From contig CAWGIW010000013.1 of the NCBI GenBank assembly GCA_963822825.1, forward strand, positions 186,001 through 250,000: a stretch of DNA of 64,000 nt, in the 5' to 3' direction. This document shows, in pieces, positions 15,160 through 24,454 of this stretch. Every line of letters starts with the position of its first letter. The stretch's first letter is position 1. Made by a program: the position numbers and the translations under genes. The stretch comes from JAWWPY01 sp963822825 (lineage in GTDB: Bacteria; Actinomycetota; Actinomycetes; Streptosporangiales; Streptosporangiaceae). Under the pieces are notes generated by a model. The model saw only the letters and a list, made by a program, of their open reading frames with translations, did no database searches and was not told the origin of the DNA.

Positions 15160-17191
15160 CCGCCGCCGCTTGCTCGACCGCACCGGCGCCGTCAACGTTC
15201 GCGAGGGCGATCTGCTGTGGGCGCCCGGCCCCGGCGACGTGGCCCGGGCGAACCTGACGGCGTTCACTGACTGGCTGGCCCGCGAGCGCGGCCTGCGTTT
15301 CGACGACTACGACGCGCTGTGGCGCTGGTCGGTCGGGGATCTGGACGGCTTCTGGCAGGCCGTGTGGGACACGTTCGGCGTCATGTCGTCGGCCCCGCCC
15401 ACCGCCGTGCTGGCCAGCCGCGCGATGCCGGGCGCGCAGTGGTTCCCCGGCGCCCGCCTCAACTACGCGGAGCATGTGCTGCGCAGCGAGCGGCCGGGCC
15501 AGCCGGCCTTGCTTTACCGCAACGAAACCACCTCGCTGGCCGCCGTGCCCTGGGAGACGCTGGCCGCCCAGGTCCGGGTGCTCGGCACCCACCTGCGGGA
15601 AATCGGTGTGCGGCCCGGGGACCGGGTCGTCTCCTGCCTGCCGAACATCCCGCACGCGGTCATCGCGATGCTGGCCACGACCAGCATCGGCGCGATCTGG
15701 GCCAGTTGCTCCCCGGACTTCGGGTGGCGCGGGGTGATCGACCGGTTCACCCAGCTCACCCCCAAGGTGCTGTTCTGCGTGGACGGTTACCGCTACGGCG
15801 GCAAGGAATTCCACCGCACGGCCGAGATGGGCGAGATCATCGATGCGCTCGACAGCCTCGAGCACGTCATCTACCTGCCGTACCTGGACCCTGACCGGGC
15901 GCAGCCCCCCGGCCCCGGCGCGCTGAGCTGGGCGGCCGCTCTCGACCATCCGCCTGTCCCGGCCGCGGAGTTCCGTTTCGAGCAGGTGCCGTTCGGTCAT
16001 CCGTTGTGGATCTTGTTCTCATCCGGTACCACCGGACTGCCCAAGCCGATCATGCACGGGCACGGCGGGATCTTGCTCGAGCAGCTGAAACTGCAGCACC
16101 TGCACATGAACCTGCGGGCCGGGGACCGGATGTTCTTCTTCACCACCACCGGCTGGATGATGTGGAACTTCCTGGTCAGCTCGCTGCTGCTGGGGGTGTG
16201 CCCAGTGCTCTTCGACGGCAGTCCCGGGCATCCCGAGCCCGACGTGCTGTGGCAGGTGGCCCAGGACGCCGGAGTGAGCTTCTTCGGCGCCAGCCCGGCC
16301 TACGTTGACCTCATGTCCAGGACCGGCATCGTGCCGGGGGAACGTTTTGATCTCTCCCGGCTGCGGGCGGTGATGCTGGCCGGCTCGCCCGTGTCGGCGG
16401 CCTGCGGCGCCTGGTTCTACCGCAACGTCTCCACGGACCTGTGGCTGTGCAGCGGCAGCGGCGGGACGGACGTGTGCACCGGGTTCGTCGGCGGCGTGCC
16501 CACGCTTCCTGTCTACGCCGGCGAGATCCAGGCCCGGCACCTCGGCGTGGCCGCGCACGCGTTCAACGAGCGCGGCGAGAAGCTCGTGGGCGAGGTGGGC
16601 GAGCTGGTCATCACCGAGCCGATGCCATCGATGCCGGTCGGGTTCTGGGGTGATCCCGGCGGCCAGCGGTACCGCGAAGCGTATTTCGCGGAGTTCCCGG
16701 GGATCTGGCGCCAGGGTGACTTCTTCCGCATCAACTCCCGCGGCGGCTGTTTCGTGCTCGGGCGTTCGGACGCCACCCTCAACCGGCACGGCGTGCGGAT
16801 CGGGACGGCGGAGATCTATGCGGTGCTCGCGTCCGTGGACGGGGTGGACGATGCCCTGATCGTCAACCTCGACCTGCCCGGGGGCGGGTTCTTCATGCCG
16901 TTGTTCGTCACCCTGTCCGGCGGCCGCGCGCTCGACGACACGCTCCGCGAGGCGATCTGTGACCGGCTGCGCCGGGAGTACACGCCGCGCCACGTGCCAG
17001 ACCGGATTATCCAGGTGCGCGCGATCCCGGCCACGCTCACCGGCAAGAAGATGGAGGTCCCGGTGCGCCGGATCCTGCTCGGGATGTCCTCGGAGGACGC
17101 GGCCAACGTGAACGCCATGGCCAACCCAGACTCACTGGACGACTTCGTCACCTACGCCCGAACCCAGCAAGACTACCCCCCACCCCCCTAA
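15143..17191 (+). CDS. Acetoacetate--CoA ligase
   Basis: A 682-residue ANL-superfamily ligase that forms acetoacetyl-CoA from acetoacetate, CoA and ATP. The N-terminus LLWAPGPGDVARANLTAFTDWLARERGLRFDDYDALWRWSVGDLDGFWQ is diagnostic of this subfamily. The phosphate-binding loop is LFSSGTTGLPKPIMHGHGG (about residues 290-308), the adenylation motif is LWLCSGSGGTD near 435, RQGDFFRI near 527, and the C-terminal catalytic Lys is in TLTGKKMEVPVRRIL near 635-650. Length matches the family. It overlaps the cupin gene by 17 bases. In this island it is the likely step that activates a beta-keto acid made by carboxylation or carbon-carbon cleavage. Confidence 0.92.
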   Translation: MPSSSDRRRLLDRTGAVNVREGDLLWAPGPGDVARANLTAFTDWLARERGLRFDDYDALWRWSVGDLDGFWQAVWDTFGVMSSAPPTAVLASRAMPGAQWFPGARLNYAEHVLRSERPGQPALLYRNETTSLAAVPWETLAAQVRVLGTHLREIGVRPGDRVVSCLPNIPHAVIAMLATTSIGAIWASCSPDFGWRGVIDRFTQLTPKVLFCVDGYRYGGKEFHRTAEMGEIIDALDSLEHVIYLPYLDPDRAQPPGPGALSWAAALDHPPVPAAEFRFEQVPFGHPLWILFSSGTTGLPKPIMHGHGGILLEQLKLQHLHMNLRAGDRMFFFTTTGWMMWNFLVSSLLLGVCPVLFDGSPGHPEPDVLWQVAQDAGVSFFGASPAYVDLMSRTGIVPGERFDLSRLRAVMLAGSPVSAACGAWFYRNVSTDLWLCSGSGGTDVCTGFVGGVPTLPVYAGEIQARHLGVAAHAFNERGEKLVGEVGELVITEPMPSMPVGFWGDPGGQRYREAYFAEFPGIWRQGDFFRINSRGGCFVLGRSDATLNRHGVRIGTAEIYAVLASVDGVDDALIVNLDLPGGGFFMPLFVTLSGGRALDDTLREAICDRLRREYTPRHVPDRIIQVRAIPATLTGKKMEVPVRRILLGMSSEDAANVNAMANPDSLDDFVTYARTQQDYPPPP

Positions 17192-17250
17192 CCCCCTCCC
17201 CCCTAGCCCCCCCGGAGCCCCCCCGGAGCCCTCCCGTGCACATCCATCAA

Positions 17251-17306
17251 CGGCACCGGTGCGCCATTGGTGTCGCTGGGACGGCACCGGTGCGCCATTG
17301 GTGTCG
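17251..17306. repeat. Two direct copies of a 25-base dispersed repeat
   Basis: An identical 25-base unit beginning CGGCACCGGTGC and ending TTGGTGTCG occurs at 17251-17275 and 17282-17306 (period 31). The same unit occurs once more at 46561-46585. The pair lies exactly where the 5' part of a LysR gene has been lost. See the finding on this dispersed element. Confidence 0.85.
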
Positions 17307-17308
17307 TT

Positions 17309-17729
17309 GTGGGCGAAGCCCGGGCGGCTGAGCGCCTCGGCGTCTCCCAGCCCGCGGCGAGCGCAGCCCTGTCCCGGCTGCGCCGGCACTTCGGGGACGA
17401 ACTCCTCGTCCGGGACAAGGGCTCCTACGAGCTGACCGCGCTCGGGATCCAGCTGGCCGAGCAGTTGGAGGGGGTATGCGCGGCGGCCGAGCGGCTGTTC
17501 GCCGCGAGTACGCACTTCGACCCGACCACCTCCGAGCGGGAGTTCACCCTGGTCATGGCCGACTACACGATCGGGGTCATGGGTGAAGCGCTGTCCCAGC
17601 TCATCCACCGCGCCGCGCGCGGTCCCCGACCTGGACGCCGACCCCTGCCAGGTGATCAGCACCGGCGACTGGGTGCGCATCGACGCCGACCGGGGGGTGG
17701 TGGAGGTGACCCCCGCCGTGACGCACTGA
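17309..17729 (+). pseudogene. Remnants of a LysR regulator fused to a PEP-utilising enzyme tail
   Basis: From 17309 the frame reads VGEARAAERLGVSQPAASAA, then LSRLRRHFGDELLVRDKGSYELTALG, the end of a LysR winged-helix domain lacking its first 20 or so residues, then about 40 residues of linker and effector domain up to LSQLIHRAA. From 17622 a different frame reads VPDLDADPCQVISTGDWVRI and DADRGVVEVTPAVTH before a stop at 17727-17729. That is the very end of a phosphohistidine (PEP-utilising) domain, comparable to TGQRVRVDGDRGVVRILD of the intact gene ending at 23364. Two unrelated genes have thus been cut and joined by deletion. Confidence 0.7.
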
Positions 17730-17801
17730 CCTGCCTCACGCTACTTGACCCCGATCCGCCGCCCGATACGAAGGACGCCCGGCACGAAGGGAGCTCGCCC
17801 G

Positions 17802-18745
17802 ATGGCCGCCACGCGGCAGCTACGCAGCAATTTCGAGCCGGGCACCTCGCGGTGGGCCACCCGGCGCGCGCAGTGGCGTGCGCTCGGCCTCACCGACGAG
17901 GACATGGAGAAGCCGAAGATCGCGATCGTGAATTCATCCTCCGGCCTGGCCATCTGCTTCAGCCACCTGGACCAGATCGCCAAGCGGGCCAAGCGGGCCA
18001 TCGAGCGGGCCGGCGGGGTGGCGGCTGAACATCCCCACGATCATCGCGGCGTGCGGATACCAGCCGAGCGGGTCGCACCGGGGCCGTCACTGCGACATCG
18101 AGGATGTCTTCCTGGCCGCCGGGCACCTGGCGAATGGGCGGCTCAGCCTCCCGGAGCCGCCCGGCCGCGCGCGCTCGGGCGCCGGCCGACGATCGGGCTG
18201 ATCCGCGGCAGCCTGGCGCCCGGCGGGGGAATCGTCAAGCTGGCCGTCGCCGACGACCGGACGCTGGAGTTCGCCGGCCCCGCCGTCGTGTTCAGCTCGC
18301 CCGCGGTGGCCCTCGACGCGGTGCGCGGCGGCGGCCAGATCAGCCGCGGCGAGGTCGTCGTGCTGCGCGGGCAGGGGCCGATCGGGAGCCCGGGCATGGG
18401 CATGGCCTCCCAGCTGGTCTTCGCCTGGGACGGGGCGGGCCTCACAGGGCACGTCGCGGTGGTAACCGACGGCCAGCTGTCCGGCCTGGTCAACAATGGC
18501 ATCGTGGTCGGGGAGGTGTCCCCGGAGGCGGCCGCGGGCGGTCCGCTGGCGCTGGTGGAAGACGGCGACCCGGTCCGTATCGACGTGGCCGGCCGGGTGG
18601 TGGATCTCGACGTGCCCGCCGGGGAACTCGAGCGCCGCCGAGCCCGGCTCGCCGGGCCGCCGAAGTCTGCCGAACGGGGCTGGCTTTCCATCTACCAGCG
18701 CCTGGTCGGGCCGCTCCCCGAAGGGGCCGTGCTCACCGAGGCCGG
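17802..18745 (+). pseudogene. ilvD: Dihydroxy-acid dehydratase (IlvD/Edd family), internally deleted
   Basis: Three colinear pieces of an IlvD/Edd protein remain. The N-terminus is LRSNFEPGTSRWATRRAQWR to FSHLDQIAKRAKRAIERAGG. After a frame change at about 18024 comes a central piece, LNIPTIIAACGYQPSGSHRG then CDIEDVFLAAGHLANGR. From about 18177 the C-terminal domain runs RPTIGLIRGSLAPGGGIVKL through GMGMASQLVFAWDGAGLTGHVAVVTDGQLSG to ERGWLSIYQRLVGPLPEGA. Roughly 250 residues of the normal 560 are missing, including most cluster-binding parts. The end merges with the tail of the convergent methyltransferase remnant. The gene cannot encode an active enzyme. Confidence 0.8.
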
Positions 18746-18749
18746 CCGA

Positions 18750-19311
18750 GGTGACGGTGGCCCGGATGACAGCGGCACCTGTTCCAGCCACTGGTCGCGG
18801 GTGTAGGGGCGGGCCCAGCCGAATTGCCACTGCTCCGGACCGCTGAACGCAGCCGCCTCTCGTATCCCGTCGGCCGCCTGGCTGAACATCACCGAGTACA
18901 CGTCGAGGATGCGACTCGCCCAGAAATTGCCCGGCGAGTCTGGCATGACCTGGCGGTAGACCGCGGCGAATCCGCGGCCGGCGGGGTCCCAGGGCTCGAA
19001 CTTTGCCACCTCGACCTCGATCCCGCTCGGCCGGGCCAGGTCAGCCATGCGCCCGTCGGGATCGACCCCGAGCACCCGGCACCCGGCCGCCTGGAACTGC
19101 CGAGCGGCGATGCCGGTACCGCAGCCGACATCGAGGACGTCGAGGCCGGGACTGGCGGCGACGATACGCTCCACCAGGACGCCGGGATAGCTAGGCGCGC
19201 CCGGTCGTAGCGTTCGGCGTCTGAGCCGAATGACTCCGCTACCTGCCGGTGCTGATGCGGCTCGTTCGTTGATATAGCTCGTTCTCGTTGGCCTTCCGGC
19301 GGCGCTGGCAT
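18750..19311 (-). pseudogene. SAM-dependent methyltransferase (class I), frameshifted and internally deleted
   Basis: The minus strand starts with an ATG near 19311 and reads RQVAESFGSDAERYDRAR, then needs one extra C near 19197 to continue as PSYPGVLVERIVAASPGLDVLDVGCGTG. Motif I is LDVGCGTG, and GVDPDGRM supplies the acidic residue that binds SAM. After GRGFAAV the central sheet region, normally about 50 residues, is absent and the sequence jumps to YRQVMPDSPGNFWASRILDVY and PYTRDQWLEQVP. The 3' end is lost where it meets the ilvD remnant. The gene is non-functional as read. Confidence 0.7.
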
Positions 19312-19415
19312 GTAACAACGATCGCCTCCGGATGGCCCCATGGCTGCTGATTTCGCGCGCGGCGAAGACTCATCCACCCACGCCCCCGCTGATCCAGCGG
19401 GCGGATCCGGGGAGC

Positions 19416-20441
19416 TCAGGCAACGTCGATGAGGACCTTTCCCACGGCGGCGTGTTCGACCGCGTCGTGGGCATCGGCCGTGCGTTCGAGGGGGAAGCGG
19501 GTCAGCGGCAGGCCGGCCGCCTCCCCGACCGGCAGGGCCCCGGCGGCGACCGCGGCCGTCACGTCACCGACCGCCTGATCCTTGGCCCGCTCAGGGACCG
19601 TGTAGACCAGCACGAACTGATAGCGGACGTTGGTCCGCATGAGGGCCCACGGCTGCACGGTGAGCTCCCGGCCGCCACCGTCGTTCGCGTACACGGCCAC
19701 GGTCCCGTCCCGCCCGATGACGCCGAGATCGAGGGCCGCGTTCGCGGCCGGCGCCACCTCGACGATGATGTCGGCGCCGTCCGGTGCGGCCCGGTGGATC
19801 TGCGCCGCCGCGTCCTGCTCCTGGTAGTTGATCACCTGGTGGGCACCCGCGGCGCGGGCCAGCTCCGCCTTCCTGGGGCTGCTCACCGTGGTCAGCACCG
19901 TCGCCCCGGACCAGCGGGCGAGCTGGATGGCCGCGTGCCCCACCGCCCCCGCTCCCCCGGCGACCAGAACCGTCCGCCCGGCGAGCGCGCCCGGCCCGAT
20001 CCGGCCTGGCCCAGCGTCGCTCACGGTCAGGCAGCGATGCGCGGTCAGCGCCGGGATGCCGAGGCTGGCCCCCACGTCGAAGGACACCTCGGGCGGCAGC
20101 GACACCGCCTGCCGGGCCGGCAGCACGACATAATCCTGAGCGGTGCCGCCCGCCCGCTGCCAGGCCGCCTCCCACAGCCACACCCGCTGGCCCGCCCGTG
20201 CCGGGTCCACACCCAGGCCGACCGCGTCGATCACCCCGCTGCCATCCTGGTCCGGTACGGCCTCGGGAAACGCCAGCGGCTGCCCCGGTGCCGCCCCGCG
20301 GCGCGACTTCCAGTCCGTCGGGTTCACCCCGGAGACCACGATCTTGACGCGGACCTCGCCCGCACCGGGCTCGCCGGGCGGCCGGCTGACCAGGCTCAGC
20401 ACCTCACTGCCGCCAGTGACGGTGTGCACGATGGCTCTCAC
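19416..20441 (-). CDS. NADPH:quinone reductase-like medium-chain oxidoreductase
   Basis: A 341-residue zinc-independent MDR enzyme. The N-terminus VRAIVHTVTGGSEVLSLVSRPPGEPGAGEV leads into the GroES-like domain with VVSGVNPTDWKSRRG and PDQDGSGVIDAVG. The nucleotide motif is VLVAGGAGAVGHAAIQLARWSGATVL. There are no zinc-binding cysteine clusters. GTG 20441 is the best start because it overlaps the stop of the IclR gene (GTGA), which couples the two genes. It probably reduces an enone, quinone or aldehyde intermediate with NADPH; the substrate is unknown. Its place after the IclR gene suggests regulation together with the carboxylation cluster. Confidence 0.85.
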   Translation of the reverse strand: MRAIVHTVTGGSEVLSLVSRPPGEPGAGEVRVKIVVSGVNPTDWKSRRGAAPGQPLAFPEAVPDQDGSGVIDAVGLGVDPARAGQRVWLWEAAWQRAGGTAQDYVVLPARQAVSLPPEVSFDVGASLGIPALTAHRCLTVSDAGPGRIGPGALAGRTVLVAGGAGAVGHAAIQLARWSGATVLTTVSSPRKAELARAAGAHQVINYQEQDAAAQIHRAAPDGADIIVEVAPAANAALDLGVIGRDGTVAVYANDGGGRELTVQPWALMRTNVRYQFVLVYTVPERAKDQAVGDVTAAVAAGALPVGEAAGLPLTRFPLERTADAHDAVEHAAVGKVLIDVA

Positions 20442-21307
20442 GCGCGCGTCACGTCCTTTCCGTCCGGCCCGTAGTCCCACCGAGCGGACACTCCGACACC
20501 GGCCGCGGCCGCCCGTTTCTCAATCGTGTGGACGGCGGCGCGAAGCTCCGCCAGATGACGCTCGGTAACCTGCTGCAGGGTCAGTACGTTCATCCGCCAG
20601 GTCAGGTTCACGCAGCCAAGCACCTGGCCATGCACGCGAATCGGGATGGCGATCGAGTTACGCCCGTCATCGGCCTCGTCGCGCGCCCTGGCGTAGTCAC
20701 CGCCGAAGTCCGGCGCCCGGACGCTGAAGCCCCGCTGCCGCGTGGCCTCGACGATCCTCCGCATGGCCGCCTCGTCATGGGCGAGTTCATGGCCGGGCAC
20801 GTCGCGTTCCCGCAGCCGGGCCAGTACCGCGTTGCGTTCCTGGTCGGGACAGAACGCGAGGTAGGCCCGGCCGGACGCGGAGCGCAGCATGTTGGCGCGG
20901 AACTTGATGGGCCGGGCCGGCACCTCGTCGAAGTAGGCGCGGCGGCTGTTGGTCTCGAGCACCTCCATGTAGTCCAGCCGCGGCACCGACAGGATGGAGG
21001 GCCACTGCACCTTCTCGCAGAGCCGGGCCAGCACCGGCGAGGCGATCTCGACCAGCCAGTCCGCGTCATCCAGCCGGGTGCGCTCCTGCAGCGTGTGGCT
21101 GGGCAGGAAGGCGCCGTCGGCCAGGCGCTGCCAGACCAGCTGCTGCCCATGCAGGGTGACCAGAATGCGGGTCAGCGTACTCTTCGGGATCCCGGTCACC
21201 TTGTGCAGGTCATTCAAGCTGGCCGCGCGCATGTCCTGGAGGGCGCCCAGCACCTCCAGCCCGCGGGCCAGCGCCTCAATGGGCTTGACCTTGTAGTTCC
21301 GCATCAA
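20438..21307 (-). CDS. IclR family transcriptional regulator
   Basis: A 289-residue regulator. The N-terminal winged helix covers VKPIEALARGLEVLGALQDM, SLNDLHKVTGIPKSTLTRIL as helix-turn-helix, and LADGAFLPSHTL at the wing. The effector domain contains IEASPVLARLCEKVQWPSIL-like and YFDEVPARPIKFRANMLRSASGRAYLAF blocks, then RNSIAIPIRVHGQVLGCVNLTWRM. It is slightly longer than typical IclR (about 250). ATG 21307 or 21304 starts it. It is followed without a gap by the quinone reductase gene and is divergent from the phenylphosphate-synthase-like operon, so it is the likely switch of both. Confidence 0.88.
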   Translation of the reverse strand: MMRNYKVKPIEALARGLEVLGALQDMRAASLNDLHKVTGIPKSTLTRILVTLHGQQLVWQRLADGAFLPSHTLQERTRLDDADWLVEIASPVLARLCEKVQWPSILSVPRLDYMEVLETNSRRAYFDEVPARPIKFRANMLRSASGRAYLAFCPDQERNAVLARLRERDVPGHELAHDEAAMRRIVEATRQRGFSVRAPDFGGDYARARDEADDGRNSIAIPIRVHGQVLGCVNLTWRMNVLTLQQVTERHLAELRAAVHTIEKRAAAAGVGVSARWDYGPDGKDVTRA

Positions 21308-21358
21308 GCCTCACCCCATCCAGCGGGCCGGAGCCATGGCAAGTCCTTCATGGCGATA

Positions 21359-21373
21359 TTTCACCAGGTGAAA
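21359..21373. promoter_or_regulatory. Palindromic operator in the IclR divergent promoter
   Basis: TTTCACC (21359-21365) and GGTGAAA (21367-21373) form a perfect 15-base palindrome with a single central A. It lies 52 bases upstream of the iclR-type start and about 170 bases upstream of the PpsA-like start, in the shared intergenic region. Its size and symmetry fit an IclR-family operator. The rest of the 230-base gap holds a short tandem repeat near 21480-21525 based on CCCACTCCGACCCTGG. Confidence 0.6.
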
Positions 21374-21539
21374 ACTTACCAATCTGCCCTTGTCTTGCCC
21401 TGACCGCCGTGCGAACGTCAGCGGTGCGACCCTGGGCACCGGAGCCTGGCTGACCCGACCCCGCGCCACAGGACCTGGCCCATCGGACCCTGGCCCACTC
21501 CGACCCTGGCCCACTCCGACCCTGGCAAGGAGGCCACGC

Positions 21540-23364
21540 ATGGAGGGAAACGGGGTTACCCACGGCTTCCCGCTCCCGTCCCAGATCGCCGACGTCCCCG
21601 GCGCCGAGGGATGGCGGTCGATGTACCCGTACTTCACCCGCTTCCAGCCCGAAGACGACCAGCGCTTCTGGTTCTACAACTCGATGCACTTCCCCGAAGT
21701 GATGCCGGCCTTCGACACCATCACGGCCGAGATCCCTTACAGCGCCATTGGCGCGAACACGGCCCGGATTTTCGTGTTCCCGACCACGCTCGGCATCGAG
21801 CACCGGATCGTGAACGGGCGCGTCTATATCACCGCTAACCCGGTCACCGACCCGGCCGAGATCGCGCGGCGGGCCGCGATCTTCGAAGGGCGGGCGGGCT
21901 ACTACTACGAGAACTGGGACCGCCTGCAGAGCGGCTGGAAGGCACGCATGGAAGGCCTGATCCGCGAGATCGGGGCGATCGAGGTGCCGCAACTGCCGGA
22001 ATTCGATGACCCCCGGGTCGTCACGGACGCTACCGGCGTCGCCCAGAACCACTACGTGCGGGAGAATTTCCACCGCTGCATCGACCTGTTCTCCATGATG
22101 TGGCACCATCACACCGAGTTCCTGATGCTCGGCTACGGGGCCTACGTGGTCTTCTTCGAGTTCTGTAAGAAGGCCTTCCCCGAGATCGGCGACCAAATGG
22201 TCGCCCGGATGGTGGCCGGCATCGATGTGATGATGTACCGGCCCGACGATGAACTCCGGCGGCTGGCCAAGCTGGCCGTCGAGTGCGGCGTAGACGACCT
22301 CTTCACCGAGGACTGCGACCCCGCCAAAGTCTTCGCCGCGCTCGGTGACCGCGGCGAGGCGGGCCGCCGGTGGCTCGCCGGTTTCGAGGAGGCGCGTGAG
22401 CCCTGGTTCAACGTCTCCACCGGCGACGGCTTCTACCACCATCACCGGAGCTGGAACGACGACCTGACCGTGCCCTTCGCCGCACTGCCGCGCTACGTCG
22501 CGCTGAGTCCGGGCGGGTAAGGAGGCGACCCGGCCGACCGAGGCCCTCAGACGGGAGCGGGACCGCATCGCGGGCGAGTACCGCGACCTGCTGGCCAGCG
22601 AGGACGAGCGCGCGGCGTTCGATCAGATGCTCGGGATCTGCCGGCTCGTGTTCCCCTATGTGGAGGACCACAAGTTCTACTGCGAGCACTGGTTCACCAC
22701 GCTGTTTTTCCAGCGGATCCGCGAGTTCGGTGGGCTGCTGCACCGGACGGGCGTGCTGGCCGACGACGAAGACGTCTTCCACCTGCACCACACCGAGATC
22801 GATCAGGCGCTGTCCGACGTGATGCTCGCGTGGGCGGCCGGCGGCCAGGCGCTGGGCGGCCGCCACTTCCAGCCGATCGTCGCCGAGCGCAAGCGACTGC
22901 TCGGCGTGCTGCGGGACTGGTCACCGCCACCGGCCCTCGGGCCAATGCCCGAAGCCTTGAACGATCCCGCGGTCAGGATGCTGTGGGGCGTCACCGCGCA
23001 GACGCTGGAGGCCTGGTCGCAAGCATCGGACGCGGCCGACTCCCGCGAAATCCACGGCTATGCGGCGTCATCAGGCATTGCCGAGGGGGTCGCGCGCGTG
23101 CTGCGGGACGTGAACGAGATCGGCCAGATCCAGGCGGGCGAAATTCTGGTCTGCCCGGTGACCGCGCCAAGCTGGGGGCCGATCTTCGGGAAGATCGCCG
23201 CCACCGTTTCCGACATCGGCGGGACCATGTCGCACGCCGCGATCATCGCCCGTGAGTACGGCATGCCCGCGGTCGTCGGCACCGGGCAGGGAACCAAGCG
23301 GATCAAGACCGGCCAGCGGGTGCGCGTCGACGGGGACCGTGGCGTCGTGCGCATTCTCGACTGA
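21540..23364 (+). pseudogene. PEP-utilising enzyme, phenylphosphate synthase subunit A-like, split by a frameshift
   Basis: AAGGAGG precedes ATG 21540 by six bases. The first frame (326 codons) reads to RYVALSPGG and a TAA at 22518-22520; the second frame is open from 22507, starts VRAGKEATRPTEALRRERDR, and has no credible start of its own until 22627. Joined, they give about 608 residues, close to the 70 kDa PpsA of phenylphosphate synthase. The C-terminus is a complete swivelling phosphohistidine domain: SSGIAEGVARVL, GEILVCPVTAPSWGPIF, and DIGGTMSHAAIIAREYG with the catalytic His. It would carry phosphate from the ATP-grasp partner encoded next to it to an organic acceptor. One missing base near 22505 explains the break; whether it is real is open. 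Confidence 0.75.
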
Positions 23365-23379
23365 CGGAGCGGCGCGCTC

Positions 23380-24432
23380 ATGGCTGGGTCAGATTTCGTT
23401 CGGCGCCTCCCCGATATTGGCCTCGGTGACCGGCGGCTGGCGGGGGGCAAAGGAAGCAGCCTGGGTGAGCTGACCCGAGCCGGGTTCCCCGTCCCTGACG
23501 GGTATGTCGTGACGGCATCTGCCTTCGAGCAGGTGCTGGCGGCGCTCGGCCAGCAGGCCAGCGGTGAGATCGAGCGGTTGTCCCCGGGCGACCACGCGGC
23601 AATCGACCGGGCCGCCGCGAGCATCCGCCGCCGCATCGAGAACGCCCCGCTGCCGCCCGGCCTGCGGGCCGCCATCGCTGACCACTACTGGAACCTGGGC
23701 GGCGCACCGGTTGCCGTCCGGTCCAGTGCGACCGCCGAGGACGGCAGAGATGCCAGCTTCGCGGGGCTGCAGGACACCTACCTGTCGGTGCACGGGCCCG
23801 AGGCGGTGGCCGAGTACGTACGCAAGTGCTGGGCCAGCCTGTTCAGTATCGAATCGGTGAGCTACCGGCGGCGCATGGGCCTGCCGGAGGCCGGGCTGGC
23901 GATGGCCGTGGTGGTCCAGCACATGATCGATCCACGCTGTTCCGGCGTCATGTTCACCCGGAGCCCGACCACGGGCGACCGGTCGGTGATCGCGCTGGAG
24001 GCAAGCTGGGGTCTCGGCTCCGCCATCGTCGGCGGCGCCGTCACCCCGGACACCTACCGGGTCAGCAAGGTGACTGGCGAGATCTGCCGGCGCCAGGTCG
24101 CGGTCAAGGCCCGGCTGCACCGGATGGTCCCGGATGGACAAGGCATCGTCGAGGACGACGTGCCCGCGAAGCTGCGAGGCACGGCGTGCCTCAGCGACGA
24201 GGAGATCCACGCGCTGGCCCGGCTTGGGCGCCGTGTCGAAGATCACTATGGCGCGCCGCAGGACATCGAATGGGCCATCGCGCGTGACTGGCCGGCGGGC
24301 GAGGGTGTCTTCCTGCTGCAGAGCCGCCCGGAGACCGTGTGGGCCCACCGCAAACCGGCACCTCTCGCCGCGCCGAAGCCCAAACCGTTCAGCCATGTCG
24401 TCGAGTTGCTCGGCAAGAACCTTCCATCCTGA
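23380..24432 (+). CDS. PEP synthase/PPDK N-terminal ATP-grasp protein, phenylphosphate synthase subunit B-like
   Basis: A 350-residue protein with only the pyruvate-phosphate-dikinase ATP-binding domain. Visible landmarks are LAGGKGSSLGELTRAGFPVPDGYVVT (residues 20-45), VAVRSSATAEDGRDASFAGLQDTYL (about 107-131), MIDPRCSGVMFTRSP, GDRSVIALEASWGLGSAIVGGAVTPDTY and DIEWAIARD..FLLQSRPETVW at the end. It lacks the phosphohistidine and PEP-binding domains, which are supplied by the upstream protein. Length matches PpsB of phenylphosphate synthase. It would use ATP to phosphorylate the histidine of the partner subunit. It starts 16 bases after the partner and is followed by biotin-enzyme genes, which is unusual. 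Confidence 0.82.
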   Translation: MAGSDFVRRLPDIGLGDRRLAGGKGSSLGELTRAGFPVPDGYVVTASAFEQVLAALGQQASGEIERLSPGDHAAIDRAAASIRRRIENAPLPPGLRAAIADHYWNLGGAPVAVRSSATAEDGRDASFAGLQDTYLSVHGPEAVAEYVRKCWASLFSIESVSYRRRMGLPEAGLAMAVVVQHMIDPRCSGVMFTRSPTTGDRSVIALEASWGLGSAIVGGAVTPDTYRVSKVTGEICRRQVAVKARLHRMVPDGQGIVEDDVPAKLRGTACLSDEEIHALARLGRRVEDHYGAPQDIEWAIARDWPAGEGVFLLQSRPETVWAHRKPAPLAAPKPKPFSHVVELLGKNLPS

Positions 24433-24454
24433 TCCGCCCTGGGAGCCCCGGCCT

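Noticed and set aside
17192..17235. C-rich tract after the acetoacetate-CoA ligase as a terminator
   Set aside because: It consists of short CCCCCCGGAG repeats without a credible stem.
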